Assembly: GCF_038007465.1 (NCBI RefSeq)
Contig: NZ_JBBOXF010000001.1
Coordinates: 310,001 to 374,000, forward strand
Reading direction: 5' to 3'
Length of the DNA stretch: 64,000 nt
Origin: Sporosarcina sp. FSL K6-1508
GTDB lineage: Bacteria > Bacillota > Bacilli > Bacillales_A > Planococcaceae
The notes beneath the pieces were generated by a model. It was not told where the DNA came from. It saw only the letters and a list, made by a program, of their open reading frames with translations, and did not search any database. The position numbers and the translations under genes were made by a program. Shown piece after piece: positions 8,120 through 16,213 of the stretch. Each line of letters opens with the position of its first letter. Positions within the stretch are counted from its first letter, which is position 1.

Positions 8120-10288
8120 CTATTCGGCAAGTAATTGATCGATTTCTTCTAAAGGCATCGGCTTATAATAGTAGAACCCTTGCCCCACTTTGCAGCCTAG
8201 ACTGCGCAGAACTTCAATGTGCCGTTCTTCTTCAATTCCCTCCGCAACTGTTGTTAAATTGAGATTCTCAGCAAGTTGGATGATTGTTCTGACGACAGCA
8301 AGTGTATCCGGTTCATCAAGCGCGCTGATGAAACTGCGATCAATCTTCAACTCGCAAAGAGGCAATTGCGGCAAATAGCTGAGCGATGAAAATCCGACAC
8401 CAAAATCGTCTACTGATATTTCGAACCCTGCCTTATTTAGTTCTTTAAAAATTAATTTCGCCTTTTGCAAATCAACGAGTCCGATACTTTCCGTCATTTC
8501 CAGCATAATATGCCGTGGCGAAAGGTCATAGTTATTTGCGAGTTTTTTTAGTTCATCGACGAAAGCGTGGTCAAAGAAATGATGGACAGAAATATTGACG
8601 GCCACCTGATACATTTTTTTGCCTGATTGCTCGCGTTTCTGCTGCCATTCCATCACTTTCGATAAAATAACGATTTCCAGATCAATGATCTTACCCATAT
8701 TTTCTGCAGCCGGGATGAATAGGTTGGGCGGCACTGGACCGAGGACCGGCGAGAACCAGCGGGCAAGCGCTTCGAAGCCTATGATTTCACCATCTTTTAA
8801 ATCGACTTTCGGTTGAAGATAGACATCGATTTCCTGTGCAATCAGAGCCTTAGACAATTCATTAAATATCTTCATTTCTCTTATCATTTCTTCGTTTTGC
8901 AGATTCCTGTAAAATGACATCGCATTGCCAGGCTTCTTTTTCGCATCCGACATCGCTATATCCGCTCTGCGTAAAAGTTCCTCTTCACTTTTTTTGTCGC
9001 CTTCAGTAAATGAAATCCCAATTTTCAGCGTGATGAACATTTCTTGGCCAGCAACAATGAATGGCTCCCCAACAATCGCGCCCAATTCAAGAAGATAGTG
9101 TTCCCCACTGCCTTCTTCGCTTTCACTCGTCATGACAAGCGATGCACTTGAAAAACGACCGATAAAGTTTGGTTTTGTTTCACCTACTTTTTCAATTCGT
9201 TTGCCAAGCTGAACGAACAATTCATCAGCTGCATCTCTTCCATACAGGTCTACAATTTTTGCATATTCACCTGGTTCTATAATTGCAACAAAATGTTCTT
9301 GTCCGTCTAAGATGTTTTGTTTAAGTTTATTCAAAAACGCATGTCGGTTCGGAAGCCCCGTTTGCGGATCAGTGAAAGCAAGCCTGCGATACTCTGTTTG
9401 CTGTGTATAATGCTTTCTCGTCATTTGTACAATAGGAACCATCTTTTTGAGGAACTGAATTTGCATTTCCGTCGGATTTCCATTTTTCTTCATGAATACC
9501 GTTAGTAGCCCATTCATTTCACCTTCGTCGTCAACTGTAGGGACCGACCAATTCGAATAAAAATCTGATGCCGATTTCTCTACCTGTCGGACAGTCAGTT
9601 CACTACTTTCCATGACAATTACATCTTCTGGTACATATTTGTTCCCCAGCGCCTTGTTGTTCAACATTTCTCCAATCAATTGGTCAGGTACGGAGTCTGC
9701 AGCTCCAATGTACCAACCGTCATCCTGCTCTTTGAAAAGAATCGAGCATACAGAACCTTCCGGAAAGAAAGACTCAACGACATTCCCTATCTTTTGCAAT
9801 AAATCAGTGAGCTCTTCCCCCGCATTTATGCCTGAAAAAATAGCCTCTTGCAACCTTAGCAAGGATTCGTCCTTTTTCCGTTCGGTCACATCCAAAATGA
9901 AAGATGCGGTAAATAAAACTTTCCCTCTTTCGTCGACGAGCGGCTGGATAACGAGCTCATTCCAAAACGGAGTACCGTCTTTTTTATAATGAAGGATTTC
10001 GGCATTCGCAGGCATTCCCTTGCGAAGTTTCTTATTGATTTCCTCAATAAGCTCCATATCGGTTTCTTCGCCTTGCATGAATCGCAAGTTTTGCCCAATC
10101 ACTTCTTCGGATGGGTAACCCGTAATGTCAGTAAATGCTTCATTGATAAAAACAACTGGATCGTCTGAAACAGATGGATCCGTCAAAATGAAACCTGTCC
10201 GAAAACGGCTTCCAAAACGTTGAAGCCAATTAAATAATATTGCTTTTTCAGCTTTGTCGGTCTGCGTTTTTCTAGGATTATCCATCAT
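8120..10288 (-). CDS. LOV/PAS-GAF-GGDEF-EAL c-di-GMP signalling protein
   Basis: 722 residues without membrane segments. Residues about 30-145 are a PAS domain of the LOV type: GYPSEEVIGQNLRFMQGEET then HYKKDGTPFWNELVIQP. The photo-adduct cysteine normally found in GxNCRFLQG is Leu68 here (TTG codon). A GAF-like region follows (about 150-300), then a degenerate GGDEF domain in which the signature is replaced around RFSSAS, so it is unlikely to make c-di-GMP. The C-terminal EAL domain keeps EALARW, VNIS, LEMTES, DDFGVGFSSL and LKIDRSF, so hydrolysis of c-di-GMP is plausible. GGAGGG precedes ATG 10288. It stands alone between glyA and upp. Confidence 0.9.
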   Translation of the reverse strand: MMDNPRKTQTDKAEKAILFNWLQRFGSRFRTGFILTDPSVSDDPVVFINEAFTDITGYPSEEVIGQNLRFMQGEETDMELIEEINKKLRKGMPANAEILHYKKDGTPFWNELVIQPLVDERGKVLFTASFILDVTERKKDESLLRLQEAIFSGINAGEELTDLLQKIGNVVESFFPEGSVCSILFKEQDDGWYIGAADSVPDQLIGEMLNNKALGNKYVPEDVIVMESSELTVRQVEKSASDFYSNWSVPTVDDEGEMNGLLTVFMKKNGNPTEMQIQFLKKMVPIVQMTRKHYTQQTEYRRLAFTDPQTGLPNRHAFLNKLKQNILDGQEHFVAIIEPGEYAKIVDLYGRDAADELFVQLGKRIEKVGETKPNFIGRFSSASLVMTSESEEGSGEHYLLELGAIVGEPFIVAGQEMFITLKIGISFTEGDKKSEEELLRRADIAMSDAKKKPGNAMSFYRNLQNEEMIREMKIFNELSKALIAQEIDVYLQPKVDLKDGEIIGFEALARWFSPVLGPVPPNLFIPAAENMGKIIDLEIVILSKVMEWQQKREQSGKKMYQVAVNISVHHFFDHAFVDELKKLANNYDLSPRHIMLEMTESIGLVDLQKAKLIFKELNKAGFEISVDDFGVGFSSLSYLPQLPLCELKIDRSFISALDEPDTLAVVRTIIQLAENLNLTTVAEGIEEERHIEVLRSLGCKVGQGFYYYKPMPLEEIDQLLAE

Positions 10289-10318
10289 TCAATCCCTCCT
10301 TCAAGTGAAAGAAAAAAC

Positions 10319-10346
10319 AAGCCGCCATCCATTTTGATAGCGGCTT
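10319..10346 (-). terminator. Intrinsic terminator after glyA
   Basis: Inverted repeat AAGCCGC/GCGGCTT (10319-10325 with 10340-10346) followed on the minus strand by a TTGTTTTTTC tract, just past the glyA stop. Confidence 0.8.
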
Positions 10347-10359
10347 ATTTCTTTAGCTA

Positions 10360-11601
10360 TTATGCATATAACGGATATTTGTCCGTTAATGCAGTAACAC
10401 GTTGTTGCGCTTCTTTTTTCACCGCTTCGTCTTCATGGTTTTTCAGAAGTTTCGCCATGATCGATGCAATTTCTTTCATTTCTTCTTCTTTAAAGCCGCG
10501 TGTTGTAACTGCTGGCGTTCCGATTCGGACTCCCGATGTAACAAATGGGCTTTCCGTGTCAAATGGAATCGTATTTTTATTCACAGTGATGCCGACTTCA
10601 TCCAATACATGCTCTGCAATTTTCCCAGTGATTTCAAGTGATCGCAAGTTTAATAAAACCAGATGGTTGTCTGTTCCGCCGGATACGACGTCTACACCTT
10701 CCGCAATTAGCGCTTCAGCCAATACTTTAGCATTGCTCTTCACTTGTTGAATATATGTTTTGAACTCCGGTTTCTGTGCTTCGCCGAATGCAACCGCTTT
10801 TGCGGCAATGACGTGCATCAATGGTCCGCCTTGGACACCCGGGAAGATTGATTTATTCAGCTTACGTTCGAATTCCTGTGTAGAAAGGATAAGTCCGCCA
10901 CGCGGTCCGCGTAATGTTTTATGTGTTGTCGATGTGACGAAGTGTGCGTGAGGTACTGGGTTCTGATGCTCACCTACTGCTACAAGCCCCGCAATATGCG
11001 CCATGTCTACAAATAGATATGCGCCCACTTCATCCGCGATTTCACGGAATTTCGCAAAATCAATTTCACGCGGATATGCGCTTGCCCCTGCTACGATCAT
11101 TTTCGGTTTATGCTCAAGTGCTTTTTGACGAACATCCTCGTAGTCAATCCGCTCATCTTCCTTGCTTACTCCATAATCTACAAAGTTGTACAACTCGCCA
11201 GAGAAGTTAACTGGACTACCATGCGTCAAGTGACCGCCGTGCGATAGATTCATACCAAGAACCGTATCTCCGGGCTCAAGTACTGCAAAGTAAACAGCCA
11301 TGTTCGCTTGTGCACCAGAGTGCGGTTGAACGTTTGCATATTCAGCACCGAAAATTTCCTTAACTCGGTCACGTGCGATGTTTTCAACAACGTCGACATG
11401 CTCACAGCCACCGTAATAACGTTTGCCTGGATAGCCTTCTGCATATTTGTTCGTTAAATAAGAACCTTGTGCTTCCATAACCGCTTCTGTTACGAAGTTT
11501 TCAGAAGCAATCAATTCAATATTTGACTGTTGACGCTTTTTCTCCGCCATAATTGCTTCATATACAGCTTCATCTTCACGTTTCACATTGTTCAATTCCA
11601 T
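10360..11601 (-). CDS. glyA: Serine hydroxymethyltransferase
   Basis: PLP enzyme converting serine and tetrahydrofolate to glycine and methylene-THF, the main source of one-carbon units. 413 residues from ATG 11601 (MELNNVKRED); AAGGGG lies 9 nt upstream, so the longer in-frame start at 11625 is not used. The PLP lysine is in VTSTTHKTLRGPRGG; the N-terminal IELIASENFVTEAVMEAQGS and SHGGHLTHGSPVNFSG are family hallmarks. It starts 4 bp after the ywlG stop, so the two are co-transcribed. Confidence 0.98.
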   Translation of the reverse strand: MELNNVKREDEAVYEAIMAEKKRQQSNIELIASENFVTEAVMEAQGSYLTNKYAEGYPGKRYYGGCEHVDVVENIARDRVKEIFGAEYANVQPHSGAQANMAVYFAVLEPGDTVLGMNLSHGGHLTHGSPVNFSGELYNFVDYGVSKEDERIDYEDVRQKALEHKPKMIVAGASAYPREIDFAKFREIADEVGAYLFVDMAHIAGLVAVGEHQNPVPHAHFVTSTTHKTLRGPRGGLILSTQEFERKLNKSIFPGVQGGPLMHVIAAKAVAFGEAQKPEFKTYIQQVKSNAKVLAEALIAEGVDVVSGGTDNHLVLLNLRSLEITGKIAEHVLDEVGITVNKNTIPFDTESPFVTSGVRIGTPAVTTRGFKEEEMKEIASIMAKLLKNHEDEAVKKEAQQRVTALTDKYPLYA

Positions 11602-11605
11602 TTTC

Positions 11606-12175
11606 TCATTCCCCTTCGCTATCATTATCTATTTTATATTTTGCACGTTCTCCACCAATTAACTTCGGTCTTGTTGTTGCAACCGTGACAACCGCGTTGC
11701 CGATTTTTCCAATTGAGGTGCGCAGAGGGACAGCAACCCGCTTTAAATGCATACCGATTAAGGTCTGTCCAATATCAATGCCGGCGCTTGCGCGAATCTC
11801 CTCTACAACTACAGGATCGTTCATATGCTGGTAGGCATAGGCGGACATTGAACCGCCTGCATGTGTCACTGGTATGATTGACACTGGCTCAAGCATGTAT
11901 TTTTCGGCTGCATGCCGTTCAATTGTTAACGCTCTATTAATATGTTCGCATCCTTGAAATGCAAGAAATAAATTATGTTTTTCGGAAAAATCTTTTAGAG
12001 GTTCATATAACGCTTCTCCAATTTCAAGCGCCCCTCCCGTTCCGATTCGTTTGCCGGCAATTTCAGAAGTCGAACAGCCAACGACGAATAGCGTTCCTGG
12101 AATAAGGTCTGTCTGTTCAGCCATTTCTGTTAACAGCTGTTCGAGTTGAAGCTTCCATAAATTCAAAGCATCCAC
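11606..12175 (-). CDS. ywlG: YwlG family protein (conserved, function unknown)
   Basis: About 189 residues. Conserved stretches include LFVVGCSTSEIAGKRIG, FQGCEHINRAL and PVTHAGGSMSAYAY, typical of the TIGR01440/YwlG family found beside glyA and rpiB in Bacillales. No catalytic role is established to my knowledge. The frame continues upstream to 12232, but the extra residues are not family-like, and GTG 12175 has AGGTGTG before it. Linked to glyA by a 4-bp gap. Confidence 0.85.
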   Translation of the reverse strand: MDALNLWKLQLEQLLTEMAEQTDLIPGTLFVVGCSTSEIAGKRIGTGGALEIGEALYEPLKDFSEKHNLFLAFQGCEHINRALTIERHAAEKYMLEPVSIIPVTHAGGSMSAYAYQHMNDPVVVEEIRASAGIDIGQTLIGMHLKRVAVPLRTSIGKIGNAVVTVATTRPKLIGGERAKYKIDNDSEGE

Positions 12176-12235
12176 TTTATTCACACCTGCTTTCTTGCGG
12201 AGGCCTACAGGATGTAGGTCATGTAGCTGCATTCC

Positions 12236-12792
12236 TTTTTGACGGGCCGCCTCCGCTTTTCTTTAGTGTCTAGCTACGGCAACCCAGATGCTCGGGTCAT
12301 AAGTCAGCCCGACTGTGCGGCAAAGGGCGCCGCTTCGTCGATCCGTCTTATGCCTGTCGCATCTAAACGGGCCGCCTCCGCTTTTCTTTAGTGTCTAGCT
12401 CTGGCGCCTCCGCTTTTCTTTAGTGTCTAGCTACAGCAACCCAGATGCTCGGGTCATAAGTCAGCCCGACTGTGCGGCAAAGGACGCCGCTTCGTCTGTT
12501 TGTCTTATGCCTGTCGCATCTAAACGGGCCGCCTTCGCTTTTCTTTAGTGTCTAGCTACGGCAACCCAGATGCTCGGGTCATAAGCCAGCCCGACTGTGC
12601 GGCAAAGGACGCCGCTTCGTCGATCCGTCTTATGCCTGTCGCATCTAAACGGGCCGCCTTCGCTTTTCTTTAGTGTCTAGCTCTGGCGCCTAGCCCCTCG
12701 AGTCGCTTCAGTCTTGCTGATAAAGGTAAAAACGCCTTTATCTTCAAGCCTTCCAGCGCTTGTCGGGGCTGAACAGGCGCCTCCGCTTTTCT
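12236..12792. repeat. Cluster of structured stop-codon-linked repeats (copies between rpiB and ywlG)
   Basis: Three copies of a long type (from about 12244, 12410 and 12535) and one of a short type (about 12680-12792), joined by the conserved junction CGCTTTTCTTTAGTGTCTAGCT. In the long type AGATGC/GCATCT (12286-12291 with 12359-12364) and CATAAG/CTTATG form a hairpin; in the short type ATAAAGG..CCTTTAT does. A truncated unit lies near 12368-12410. The right-hand end, read on the minus strand, begins with the rpiB stop codon TAA. The region holds no credible gene. Confidence 0.9.
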
Positions 12793-13230
12793 TTAGTCCT
12801 CTAGTTCCATTAGTTTGCCTATGCGGCGCTCGTGGCGTCCGCCTTCGAATTCTGTTTTCAGCCAAGCCGTTGCGACTTCTCTTGCATGGCCAGGCCCGAT
12901 GACGCGTTCGCCCATCGCCAGAACGTTTGAATCGTTATGCTGTCTTGTTGCTTTCGCACTAAAGACGTCATGAACAAGGGCACAACGGATGCCTTTTACT
13001 TTATTCGCCGCAATAGACATGCCAATCCCTGTTCCACAAATAAGAATGCCCCGATCAAATTCTCCTGATGCTATTCCATTGGCGACAGGTGCCGCAAAGT
13101 CCGGATAGTCAACGGACTCATTTGAATCTGGACCAAAGTCCACGAATTCCAATCCTAGTTCTGCCAATAATTTGATAATTTCATGACGAAGATTGTTTCC
13201 GCCGTGATCTGAAGAAATCGCGATTTTCAT
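12793..13230 (-). CDS. rpiB: Ribose-5-phosphate isomerase B
   Basis: Interconverts ribose 5-phosphate and ribulose 5-phosphate. 145 residues, starting MKIAISSDHGGNNLR; the catalytic cysteine lies in ICGTGIGMSIAANKV and the phosphate-binding HND in ATRQHNDSNVLAMG. Length is normal. The stop codon TAA (12795-12793) is also the first triplet of the adjoining repeat unit, so the repeat touches the gene exactly at its end. It lies upstream of ywlG-glyA on the same strand. Confidence 0.96.
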   Translation of the reverse strand: MKIAISSDHGGNNLRHEIIKLLAELGLEFVDFGPDSNESVDYPDFAAPVANGIASGEFDRGILICGTGIGMSIAANKVKGIRCALVHDVFSAKATRQHNDSNVLAMGERVIGPGHAREVATAWLKTEFEGGRHERRIGKLMELED

Positions 13231-13285
13231 GACAAGCCTCTTTTCATAATATACTCACAACTTATTCTATCATTTTTCAACAAAA

Positions 13286-13320
13286 AAAACACAACTCAAG
13301 TGAAATTAGAGTTGTGTTTT
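13286..13320. terminator. Bidirectional intrinsic terminator upstream of rpiB
   Basis: Perfect 12-bp stem AAAACACAACTC/GAGTTGTGTTTT with A- and T-rich flanks on both sides. It would end transcripts arriving from the chemoreceptor gene after they cross the repeat cluster at 13438-13852. Confidence 0.85.
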
Positions 13321-13437
13321 GTATTTTTACCTTTAGACCCTCATTCGCGTTGTAAAACTTGAAAACTTTGTAAGTTAAAACCAACAATTAAATGTTGATA
13401 GGAAAGCCTTTTAAATCGAGGAATGCTACGCATCAGT

Positions 13438-13852
13438 CCAACGCGCTTCTCAAAGCTAAACAGGCGCTTACGCTTTTCTTAGTGGCTAGCTTCAGCGCCT
13501 AGCTCCTCGAGTCGCTTCAGTCTTGCTGATAAAGGCCAAAAACGCCTTTATCTTCAAGCCTTCCAGCGCTTGTCAGAGCTAAACAGGCGCTTACGCTTTT
13601 CTTGTGGCCAGCTTCAGCGCCTAGCTCCTCGAGTCGCTTCAGTCTTGCTGATAAAGGCCAAAAACGCCTTTATCTTCAAGCCTTCCAGCGCTTGTCAGAG
13701 CTAAACAGGCGCTTACGCTTTTCTTGTGGCCAGCTTCAGCAGCCCAGACGCTCGGGTCATAAGGCAGTCCAGCTGTGCGACAAAGTATGTCGCTTCGCAG
13801 GCCCGCCTTATGCCGGTCGCGTCTAAACGGGCCGCCTACGCTTTTCTTGTAG
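13438..13852. repeat. Second cluster of structured stop-codon-linked repeats
   Basis: Two short-type copies (cores about 13487-13590 and 13613-13715) and one long-type copy (about 13727-13850), preceded by a partial copy near 13446. In the short type ATAAAGGC pairs with GCCTTTAT (13529-13536 with 13544-13551). In the long copy the outer stem is AGACGC/GCGTCT (13746-13751 with 13819-13824), against AGATGC/GCATCT in the 12.3 kb copy, a compensatory change. The right end runs into the last codons of the chemoreceptor gene. Confidence 0.9.
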
Positions 13853-15143
13853 TCCTGTCAAATTGGCTAATGACGTTATAAAGTTCTTCGGATTGGGTCT
13901 TTAGTTCGCTTGCCATTGCGTCTGCCTGCTCGATTGAGTGCACTTGTTCTTCTGTGGCAGCTCCGACTTCGAGTGCTCCAGCTGAAGTTTCTTCGGCGAT
14001 TGCTGCGACTTCTTGCGATTGACGCGCGGTTGTTTCGATATTGGTTAACTGCAGTTCGACAAATTTTGTGATTTCAACGACAGAATCGGCCATGCCATTC
14101 ACTTTAGACGCCATCGCTTCGACATTTTCGCTTGTTTCATTTGCACGGTCTGCTTCAGTTGCGGCCGTCTTCACTTGCTGTTCCATTTCCTTGACGACTT
14201 TCGTGACATCTGTCTGGATTGTCGCCACAAGATCTGAGATGCCATTTACGGCTTTGGCACTTTCATCAGCCAGCACGCGTACTTCTTCTGCAACTACTGC
14301 AAAGCCTTTACCATGTTCGCCAGCACGTGCAGCCTCGATTGACGCATTCAATGCCAGTAAATTTGTCTGTGCAGCAATGTTGCCAACAAGCTGGACAATT
14401 TCTCCGATTTTCTGTGCATTGTGATCCAACTGCCTAATTGTGCCAAGTGATAACTCACTTTGCGAAGACATATTTCGGATACCGTCGACAAGTATCCGGA
14501 ATACTTCTGTCGTCCGTCCCAGTTCCTCAAGCATCTCTGTTGAACGTTCAGAGGAATCTTCCGCTCTGTTGCTCACTTCAACAGCTAACAGCCGGACATC
14601 TTCAATGGCTTCTGCTGTTTCTTGGATGGCGATTGCCGATTCCTCTGCGCCGGAGGCAATTTCCTTGATCGTAGATGCTACTGCATCCGCTTGTCTCGCA
14701 GCTGCTCCGGTTTCAGCAGATAAATTATCTACTGTACTGGCTGTTTTGTCATAATTCGTTTCAATTTGCCCAACTATTGTACGTAAATTAATGACCATAT
14801 GCTGAAATGCTTCTGCGACTGAGCGAATTTCATCAGACGAGTTCGGCAGCTCGATATCCATACCTATTTCCCCATCTGCGACTTTGTTCGCTGCTTCTTC
14901 CAAGTTTTGCAATGGTTTAGTCAAAACGGTACTGAAGAGTGCCGCTAACACGCCCGACCAGAATATCCCCATTGCATACGTCATCACTGCAAACCAGAAC
15001 GGTTCGAAATTCGGGAAAAATTGTGGTTGTACGATGTTAATGAATAAGGCACTTGTTGTGTAGGTGACAATCGCAAGTATCGTTATAAATAGAATTAGCT
15101 TTCTCTTTAAGCCAAACTTTTTTCCCCTTTTTTCTCTCATCAT
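13836..15143 (-). CDS. Methyl-accepting chemotaxis protein
   Basis: 435-residue chemoreceptor. Two hydrophobic helices (about residues 15-35 and 50-70) are separated by only a very short outside loop, so there is no large ligand-binding domain; a HAMP-like region follows, then a coiled-coil signalling domain with the hairpin tip IAAQTNLLALNASIEAARAGEHGKGFAVVAEEVR region. It probably senses membrane or cytoplasmic state. The last codons (TTRKA then TAG) are encoded by the adjoining repeat, so the native C-terminus seems to have been altered. ATG 15143 overlaps the ywlE stop by 1 bp. Confidence 0.92.
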   Translation of the reverse strand: MMREKRGKKFGLKRKLILFITILAIVTYTTSALFINIVQPQFFPNFEPFWFAVMTYAMGIFWSGVLAALFSTVLTKPLQNLEEAANKVADGEIGMDIELPNSSDEIRSVAEAFQHMVINLRTIVGQIETNYDKTASTVDNLSAETGAAARQADAVASTIKEIASGAEESAIAIQETAEAIEDVRLLAVEVSNRAEDSSERSTEMLEELGRTTEVFRILVDGIRNMSSQSELSLGTIRQLDHNAQKIGEIVQLVGNIAAQTNLLALNASIEAARAGEHGKGFAVVAEEVRVLADESAKAVNGISDLVATIQTDVTKVVKEMEQQVKTAATEADRANETSENVEAMASKVNGMADSVVEITKFVELQLTNIETTARQSQEVAAIAEETSAGALEVGAATEEQVHSIEQADAMASELKTQSEELYNVISQFDRTTRKA

Positions 15144-15583
15144 TATTCCTCCATCAGTTTCTGTTCAAGCACATCAATGATCTCCGACAACTCATCGAAT
15201 GACTGCCGGTAGGTTTCGATATCGCCGCCGTACGGGTCGTGCACATCACCAGCAATTTCCGGCGTCACAAATCCTTTTAATGTGAATGTCTTATAATCCG
15301 CTTCTGGGTGGGCATGTATGAGTGCGGCTTTATGGCCTTCAGTCATTGTCAATACGATATCTGCCCACTTCAAATCTTCACTCGAAACAGCTCTTGAAAC
15401 AGCGGTGTAAGGCATGTCCAATTCTTCTATCAGCATTTTTGCATTCGAAGAAATCGGCCAGCCGTTCTGTGCGTGAATTCCCGCCGAACGAACTGCCACA
15501 TTCGCAATCCCTTTTGAACGGAGAATTGCCTCCGCCATCGGGCTTCTACATGTGTTTCCTGTGCAAATTAAATAAATATTCAT
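15143..15583 (-). CDS. ywlE: Protein-arginine phosphatase / low-molecular-weight phosphatase
   Basis: 146 residues starting MNIYLICTGNTCRSPMAEAI. The CX5R phosphatase loop is CTGNTCR; the threonine after the second residue of the loop is the feature associated with arginine-phosphate specificity in YwlE, which counters McsB kinase. The acid/base aspartates lie in VHDPYGGD near residue 120. AAAGGAG is 12 nt before ATG 15583; an alternative ATG at 15592 is too close to it. Followed directly by the chemoreceptor gene. Confidence 0.92.
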   Translation of the reverse strand: MNIYLICTGNTCRSPMAEAILRSKGIANVAVRSAGIHAQNGWPISSNAKMLIEELDMPYTAVSRAVSSEDLKWADIVLTMTEGHKAALIHAHPEADYKTFTLKGFVTPEIAGDVHDPYGGDIETYRQSFDELSEIIDVLEQKLMEE

Positions 15584-15641
15584 TACAATCATCTGCTCCT
15601 TTAAGGATAACTGATTTTTGTGAGTAAAGGAACAGTCAATT

Positions 15642-16145
15642 TCAACTAAAACATGACAATATTCCTAATGTTAATAAAGCCAAACCTGCAATTGTCCTCA
15701 GTACTCTTCCATTTTTAAGACCAAAATGCCCTTTTATCCGAAGCGCTGCGTAAGAAAAGATGAAGGTAAATAATCCCGATGCTGCGATGAACAGCATTTT
15801 ATCCATCTGAAGCATACCAAATGAAACACTCACCGAAAAGGCGTCGACACTTACAGCGAATGCAATGATAAAAGGAGAGGCCAGTCTTGACGGAGAGCCC
15901 GATGTATTATCTTGTAACAGCATATGTATACCGATTAAACTAAGCATTACGCCTGATAATATACTGCTCCAGACTGTGAATATATGCGCAGACAACTCTC
16001 CTGTTATAAAGCCAAGAAACGGGAATGCCATATTAAGAAAAGACGTCCAAAGTGCCAATATAAACTTCCCTTTTTTAACTTGCAGAAAAGAATAGATGAC
16101 TAAAACATCTAAAGTTGTAACACCAGCTGCGAACAATTCTGCCAA
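15642..16145 (-). CDS. mntP: MntP-type manganese efflux protein
   Basis: 167-residue membrane protein with about six helices and the two-fold pseudo-repeat of MntP (YwlD in B. subtilis). The acidic residues expected in helices 1 and 4 are seen as TTLDVL and SVDAFSVSVSFG; the first repeat is more diverged than usual. Start is TTG 16145, 7 nt after GGGGAGG. That ribosome site is buried in a strong hairpin (see 16152-16199). Likely role: manganese export. Confidence 0.85.
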   Translation of the reverse strand: MAELFAAGVTTLDVLVIYSFLQVKKGKFILALWTSFLNMAFPFLGFITGELSAHIFTVWSSILSGVMLSLIGIHMLLQDNTSGSPSRLASPFIIAFAVSVDAFSVSVSFGMLQMDKMLFIAASGLFTFIFSYAALRIKGHFGLKNGRVLRTIAGLALLTLGILSCFS

Positions 16146-16151
16146 AATAAA

Positions 16152-16199
16152 ACCTCCCCAATACCGTATCAGTCCATCCTATGCGGTATTTAGGGAGGT
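16152..16199 (-). promoter_or_regulatory. Hairpin covering the mntP ribosome-binding site
   Basis: Minus-strand stem of 14 bp: ACCTCCC/GGGAGGT and AATACCG/CGGTATT with a small internal bulge and a 17-nt loop. The 3' arm contains the mntP Shine-Dalgarno GGGGAGG, and the next bases are T-rich (TTTTATTTT), so it could act as an RBS-sequestering element, a terminator, or both. Confidence 0.65.
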
Positions 16200-16213
16200 C
16201 ATTCGTATTAGGA

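Noticed and set aside
12677..12902. Frames of about 62 codons on both strands at the rpiB end
   Set aside because: They run through the structured repeat and the antisense of rpiB.
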